Shown here piece after piece: positions 5,074 through 5,294 of a stretch of 5,294 nucleotides of DNA. Origin of the DNA: Aquificales bacterium (GTDB lineage: Bacteria > Aquificota > Aquificia > Aquificales > QOAS01); assembly GCA_027035985.1 (NCBI GenBank), contig JALVTI010000131.1, positions 1-5,294 on the forward strand, in the 5' to 3' direction. The stretch's first letter is position 1, and each line of letters begins with the position of its first letter. The position numbers and the translations under genes are program-made. A model generated the notes under the pieces. That model did no database searches, was not told where the DNA came from, and was given only the letters and a program-made list of their open reading frames with translations.

Positions 5074-5294
5074 ATGACGCCCAAAGTGGTCGTATTCTTG
5101 GACGAACTTGTCGAGGATGTGGAGTTTATTTACCCCTACTTTAGGTTTAAAGAGGAGGGTTTCGAAACCTATTCGGTTGCGGTGGAAAAGAAGACCTACC
5201 ACGGGAAGAAAGGTTGCACCTACAGACCCGATAAGGTGTTTGAGGAGATAAAAAACGAGACCTTCGACTGCGTTTATATCCCGGGAGGGTATGC
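5074..5294 (+). CDS. PfpI/DJ-1 superfamily protein, N-terminal part (runs off the window)
   Basis: Only the first 73 codons are present, and the frame is open to the window end. The segment VEDVEFIYPYFRFKEEGFE (13-31) closely resembles the start of Pyrococcus PfpI. Glu14 aligns with the conserved acidic residue that partners the nucleophilic Cys, and YIPGGY (68-73) is the conserved strand and PGG turn. The Cys elbow, expected about 30 residues further on, lies outside the window, so activity cannot be judged. Family members include PfpI-like proteases, DJ-1-type glyoxalase or deglycase proteins and chaperone-like forms; the exact role is open. The ATG at 5074 gives the family-typical short lead-in (residues 1-9), yet no Shine-Dalgarno precedes it. 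It follows hisD by 428 bp and is probably transcribed separately. Confidence 0.9.
   Translation, partial: MTPKVVVFLDELVEDVEFIYPYFRFKEEGFETYSVAVEKKTYHGKKGCTYRPDKVFEEIKNETFDCVYIPGGY

Overview
The window looks like an ordinary chromosomal segment of a thermophilic, two-membraned (diderm) bacterium. The thermophile reading rests on the very GC-rich stems of the tRNA, the compact Glu/Lys/Arg-rich proteins and the purine-rich codon use (many AGG Arg codons). The diderm reading rests on an Mce/MlaD lipid-transport protein with an apparent outer-membrane barrel. The flavour is Aquificota-like or of another deep-branching thermophilic phylum, but I cannot name a genus.

Layout: positions 36-112 (minus) carry tRNA-His with an encoded CCA end and the His-specific extra 5' G, read from a good TTGAAC-17-TATATT promoter at 128-156. 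A gene-poor, T-rich stretch follows to 588; its only candidate gene is a doubtful 75-codon ORF at 207-434 (minus) that has a textbook Shine-Dalgarno. Next, both on the minus strand, come mrp/apbC (589-1680, Fe-S cluster carrier P-loop ATPase) and upstream of it a long mlaD-type gene (1737-3269). An 86-bp divergent region with a strong GC hairpin separates mlaD from hisD (3356-4645, plus strand, histidinol dehydrogenase, complete with all zinc and catalytic residues). After hisD lies a 428-bp stretch with no convincing gene. The window ends inside a PfpI/DJ-1 family gene (5074 onward, plus strand).

How they fit: mrp and mlaD may share a transcript (56-bp gap), although a candidate promoter also sits directly before mrp. 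The genes do not form one pathway: Fe-S cluster delivery, envelope lipid trafficking, histidine synthesis and a PfpI-like protein lie side by side.

The most interesting points are two. First, the 510-residue MlaD-like protein appears to combine an inner-membrane anchor, one Mce domain, about 170 residues of helix and a beta-rich C-terminal domain ending in Phe. That is the architecture expected of a one-protein bridge from inner to outer membrane. Second, none of the four confident protein genes has a Shine-Dalgarno sequence, and some have -10-like hexamers so close to the ATG that the mRNAs could be leaderless or nearly so. I see no defence system, mobile element or CRISPR array that I can support.
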